From NCBI GenBank assembly GCA_003586115.2, contig QVOM02000115.1:3612435-3676434 (forward strand): DNA of 64,000 nucleotides, written 5' to 3'. The notes below the pieces were generated by a model. The model made no database searches and had not been told where the DNA came from. It saw only the letters and a program-made list of their open reading frames with translations. Shown in pieces: positions 60,109 through 64,000 of the stretch. The position numbers were made by a program, and so were the translations under genes. The stretch's first letter is position 1; the number at the start of each line of letters is the position of its first letter. The stretch comes from Salvator merianae. Its lineage: Eukaryota; Chordata; Lepidosauria; Squamata; Teiidae.

Positions 60109-61714
60109 TAAAAAGATGATATAATTATGTCCGACCGCTGCCTGCGTAGATTCTAAACCAATAAAATCCACCCCAGATTATTTAAGTTTTCTCAGACAGG
60201 TCATTGAATGTTGGTTTGTCAGTCCTCTAGGGGAACTGGATGGATTAAAAGTGAAAGCTGGCAAACCTTGAATCCGGGACAGATCCTTCGCTCACTTATG
60301 TCTTACTTCCCTTTGGCTAGGTGTTCATGGCTACTCATTTCCTGGGATATTTAAGGAAACAGAAACTCAGTTGTCCTTGAAACTGAGGTTTAATGTTCCT
60401 TGGGGTTTGTCATACCTTCCTCTGAGTTTTGAAATAAAACAAGAACAACTTCCAATTTAATTGCACCAATTGGCTTGTGCAGTGGTGGTTTACAACACGA
60501 CTCCCTTCAAGGTACTTCAGCAAATGCAACTGATGCTTTAATTTTAATGAAACCAGTGTTATTATAGACAGACACATCTGTGGAATAAATAGCTCCAGAC
60601 AAATTGACTTGGGAGGGGGGAATAAAAAAATCATTTTGTCTACACTTTCCCATTGTCTAGGAAATGTCAAACAAAGTCAGAAGAACACTTCTCATCACAA
60701 CCAGTTGATTAATTCTTTGTTGGATTATAATTTGCTTGCTTGCTTGTTTATTGAAAGAGTCTTTGTCAAAAAGTGGATCTGCTGTTGCCTGCAAACATTT
60801 AAATGAGTTGGAAATCTGTAAAGTTTATTTCAGTTATAGGCCCCAAATGATAGCAGCCTCAGTCAGTACTGTTCAGCTCATATAAATCTTTTTACTTTTC
60901 ACTGAAGATGAGTTGAGTCATTCTCTCATTAAGACACTAAAGAGGCACTCATTCATCAAGAAAACAAAATGTTCTTAACTCCCTGGAATGTTGAAACTGG
61001 CCAAGATACTGACACCCCAGATGTGATGGAAATCAATCTTTCTATAAGTATTTTGAAAACTCTTCCTCCAAAGTAGCAAAATATATCCTAGCAAATTGAC
61101 ATTCAAAGTTGCCCTTCAGAATGCCGTGGGTAACTGTTTGTAGATAACTCTGAATAAAATATGTCATATTAATTTCTTTTCTACAAAAAGTACAATGTGT
61201 TATGTGCATCACATAGCGTTCACTCTGCAGGTTTGCACATCAGGAAGTCACAGGAATACAAAAGGGACATAGTCCAATCTCAGCAAAGATACATCTAAAC
61301 CCTGATTCAAACAAATTGATGAGAGATGAGCTAAAACTTCAGATGCAAATGGAATTCAAACAGGTTCATTCTGTATTCAGCAGACCTCTTTAGATACTAG
61401 GAATTTCACTGTAACCTAGGAACTTCAGGTGGAGGGTAAGCTATTACTCTGAAGAAAGCATAAACCACAAAAATGCAAACAGCACCCAACAGAACAGGAA
61501 TAGTGTATGCTGTTCACGTAAGGTATACACTTCAACCAAACAGTATGAACAGGCTTAAGGCAGAATCTACTTCCAACTGAAGTCAACCAGAGGAAAATTT
61601 GATAAAGAGGTATGACAAGAACTTCCATTAAATAAATAAAGTTTGCTGATCTTTATGTTTTGGTTCTCTTTGGGATCTCATTATTGTTTATATATGCAAG
61701 AACTTTTCATTATA
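60109..61714. other. AT-rich unassigned sequence
   Basis: No gene or clear repeat family recognised on either strand. Confidence 0.45.
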
Positions 61715-62335
61715 GCATTTATATCCTGCCCTTCATCAAAAGGTCCCAGGGCAGGTTATAACAGTAAAAAGATAAAATTGTAAAGAACTAAAACAAAATT
61801 AAACTACAGTGCCAAATGCAGCCCTCCCTTCCCTCCGGTAGGACTACATGAAAGGTAACCATCAAAGACCAGGGAGAAAAGGAATCTTTTTTACCAGGCA
61901 CCAAAAACCATATATTTCTAGCACCTGGCCAGCCTCTGCTGGTAGGCTGTTCCAAAATCTGGAGGCCACCACAGAAAAGTCTCTCTCATGTGCCACAACC
62001 TCTTGCACTTCTGAGGGTAGCAGAAATACAAGGGCAGGTTTATATGGAAGAAAGTGCTTCTTCAGATATTCAGGATCCAAGCCATTTAGGGCTTTATATG
62101 CCAATGCCAACACCTTGAATCAGACTCAGTAGTGAATTGATAACCAGCGAAGTTCCTTAAGACCAGTGAGGTGTGCATCTGCCCAGAAATTCCTGTCATC
62201 AGCTGAGCTGTTGTGTCCTGCACTAGTTTCAGCTTCCAGATCTTCTTCAAAGGTAGCCTTATAGAGAATGCATTACAGTAGTCTAGTCTGGAGGTCACTA
62301 GAGCATGGATCACTGTAACCAAGTTGCCCCTATCC
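61715..62335 (-). mobile_element. L2-like LINE 3' end, minus strand
   Basis: The minus strand encodes VTSRLDYCNAFSIRLPLKK with LKLVQDTTAQLMTGI (62320-62190) and, after a frame break, LALAYKALNGLDPEYLKKHF and SRFWNSLPAEAGQV (62110-61930), the standard C-terminal region of L2-type RT proteins. The 3' tail ATCCTGCCCTTCATC and A-rich sequence (61725-61800) follow. This is the copy in the window with the fewest breaks for this family. Confidence 0.75.
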
Positions 62336-62439
62336 GGTTTTTAAAAGCTCCAGGAATTTGAGGTAAGAGGCAAGCAAGCTTGCAGCATTAGGGGAAAACA
62401 CAATTTAAATGTGGTACAAAGGCACCACTAAGCAAAGCT

Positions 62440-63600
62440 TGCACACTATCCTATTTGTTATTTAATATAGTATTAGAAGCACTGACATTATCTTCTAAAC
62501 AAAATGTAAATATAAAAGGTTATACAATTGGAGACACGAATATCACATTTTCTCTGTACACTGATGATTTAATCATATATACTAATCAATCAACTCAAAA
62601 ATGACCACATCTAAAAAAAAGAACTTGCTGAATTTGGACAGGTTTCAGGGTTGACCATTAACTTATCAAAATCAGTAGCCCTTTTCAAAAACATTGAACC
62701 AGAGCAACAACTATTTCTCCAGTGACATCTAGGTATAATGGTAGCATATAAAAGTATCAAATACCTAGCAATCATTATACCTAGAAACTCATTGGCCCTA
62801 ATATCAAAAAATGACCTTCTTTTATGGTGCAACATTGCAACAGGACATGAATAAGTAGAAGAATAAACAACTCAGCCTCCTCAGCAGAATTGCAACAGTT
62901 GATGAAAATTATGTCCCATTTTATGATTCTTTAATTTACAAGTTATTCCAGAATTAATCCCCAAAGAATTCCTTAAGATCTGGGAAAAGAAAATAGACTC
63001 AGGTTGAAGGGGGGGATTGAGAGCTGCAGAGTATAAGCATTATTATGATGCAATCAGATTCCAAAATATTTTAGACTTTCAGTACCACTCTCTTCCCTTA
63101 TGGGGGCAAATGGAGTTAAACAAACTTCCCTTGACTGAAAGAAATATATTATTCACATACCCAACCATACACTATCAAAACCTTCATAACCTATACATAA
63201 GAAGTGCACTATGTGTATGGCAGAAATGGAGAAAAACACTGCTGCCTTTTGCTTCCTTGATAATGCTGTTTGTCTCTGTTCCTACACTGAGACAGACGTG
63301 GCCTGCTGGTCAATTTGCAATACTACACACTGAAGATGAAACAAAACATAAAGACTTTTATTTAGATTCAGGTGTCCCTGGCCTACTGTAGATCTAAAAA
63401 CACTGACAGAGTTTAAGGAACCTCAGTGGTTATGATTACTATCACTGTTCAATTTCTTATGCTCATCAGACGTGATGGGTGCAATGAATAGTCAACCCAC
63501 ACGTCTGGAAGAACGCTATGACAGTATGGCAAACTATTCAAGAGGACAACTTTCCAGACTATATGATAGGATAAATAATCAGATACCTGTGGCCCAATGG
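62440..63600 (+). pseudogene. L1-like ORF2 fragment, degenerate
   Basis: Plus-strand frames give FNIVLEALTLSSKQNV, then FSLYTDDLIIYTNQST (the YxDD palm, here YTDD, near 62560), GLTINLSKSVALF, and later IRFQNILDFQYHSLPLW and WQKWRKTLLPFASLIM, the order seen in L1 ORF2 and different from CR1 or L2. Multiple stops exist, with an unbroken 124-codon piece at 63017-63391. No poly(A) is evident, since the MITE at 63629 follows. Confidence 0.6.
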
Positions 63601-63628
63601 TTGGCTTAAGAACAATCTGGGAAACAGA

Positions 63629-64000
63629 GGGCCTGTTCACACTTTAGTGCTAGTGAGTGTGGAGACACTCACTAGCACAGTATAACTGCAGAGGCCTAAA
63701 TGATCGGGAGTGTCTGCAGACTCTCCTGATCGCTAGTAGCTGCGGACAACAAAATTGTTGTCCACAGCTGTACCAGGAGCAGCTGGACTGCTCCCGATAC
63801 GCAGTGTTGTCATTTACTTCAGGGTGCAAATGCTGCAGTGCGGTGTGGCTGCAATCGATGAGTTGTGTGCTGTGTCCCCAGTTGCCATGACAGCAGCCAG
63901 ACATTTCTGCTGCCGCGGTCATACTGAGCAGCCAGGCATTTGCATTGCGAATGCTGGAAGCCCATTTCCAGGCTGTTCCAGCCCTCACGGTGCAGATGGC
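63629..64000. mobile_element. Tourist-like MITE, cut by the window end
   Basis: The left end GGGCCTGTTCACACTTTAG is followed by the palindromic TAGTGAGTGTGGAGACACTC and by the AACAAAATTGTTGTCCACAG block shared with 43405 and 44152. The right end lies beyond 64000. Confidence 0.75.

Overview
The window is vertebrate, repeat-dominated DNA, most likely from a squamate reptile (lizard or snake). No convincing host gene exon was found, and no rRNA, tRNA or CRISPR array. The organism call rests on the mix of repeats: CR1/L3 elements with the 3' tail reading GGACTAGATGGGCC...TTATGTTCTTAT, a BovB/RTE fragment, several 5'-truncated L1s, L2-like LINEs, a Gypsy scrap, and many small DNA transposons of the Harbinger, hAT and mariner types.

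Layout. 0-9 kb: an L1 3' end, an 11-bp satellite, a 21-bp tandem array (two blocks), a CR1 copy, more 11-bp satellite and a Gypsy RT scrap. 8.6-14 kb: L2-like LINE remains interrupted by two hAT MITEs and one 1.16-kb non-autonomous Harbinger-type element. 15-20 kb: CR1, BovB (itself split by a GC-rich hAT-like insertion) and L1. 22.7-31.9 kb: the main object of the window, described below. 32-34 kb: an inverted repeat and a 700-bp tetranucleotide array. 34-64 kb: AT-rich unique-looking DNA peppered with CR1, L1 and L2 fragments and three families of short inverted-repeat elements, one of which carries a nested mariner-like element.

Main object: a complete 7.47-kb PIF/Harbinger DNA transposon (22945-30411) inserted, with a 3-bp TCA target duplication, into an older non-autonomous element (22665-31937). 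A related copy at 12046-13207 preserves the unoccupied site, so both boundaries can be read directly. The transposon carries three genes rather than the usual two: a two-exon HARBI1-like transposase (428 aa, D/D/E residues all present), a five-exon Myb/SANT gene on the same strand, and a second, dissimilar four-exon Myb/SANT gene on the opposite strand, tail-to-tail with the first. In this family the transposase cuts and the Myb-like partner helps DNA binding and nuclear import; two partners in one element would be unusual. Each Myb gene carries one apparent lesion (a C-run length change and an in-frame TGA), while the transposase frame is open throughout.

All exon models were made by eye from splice consensus and reading phase; no alignment or database search was run.
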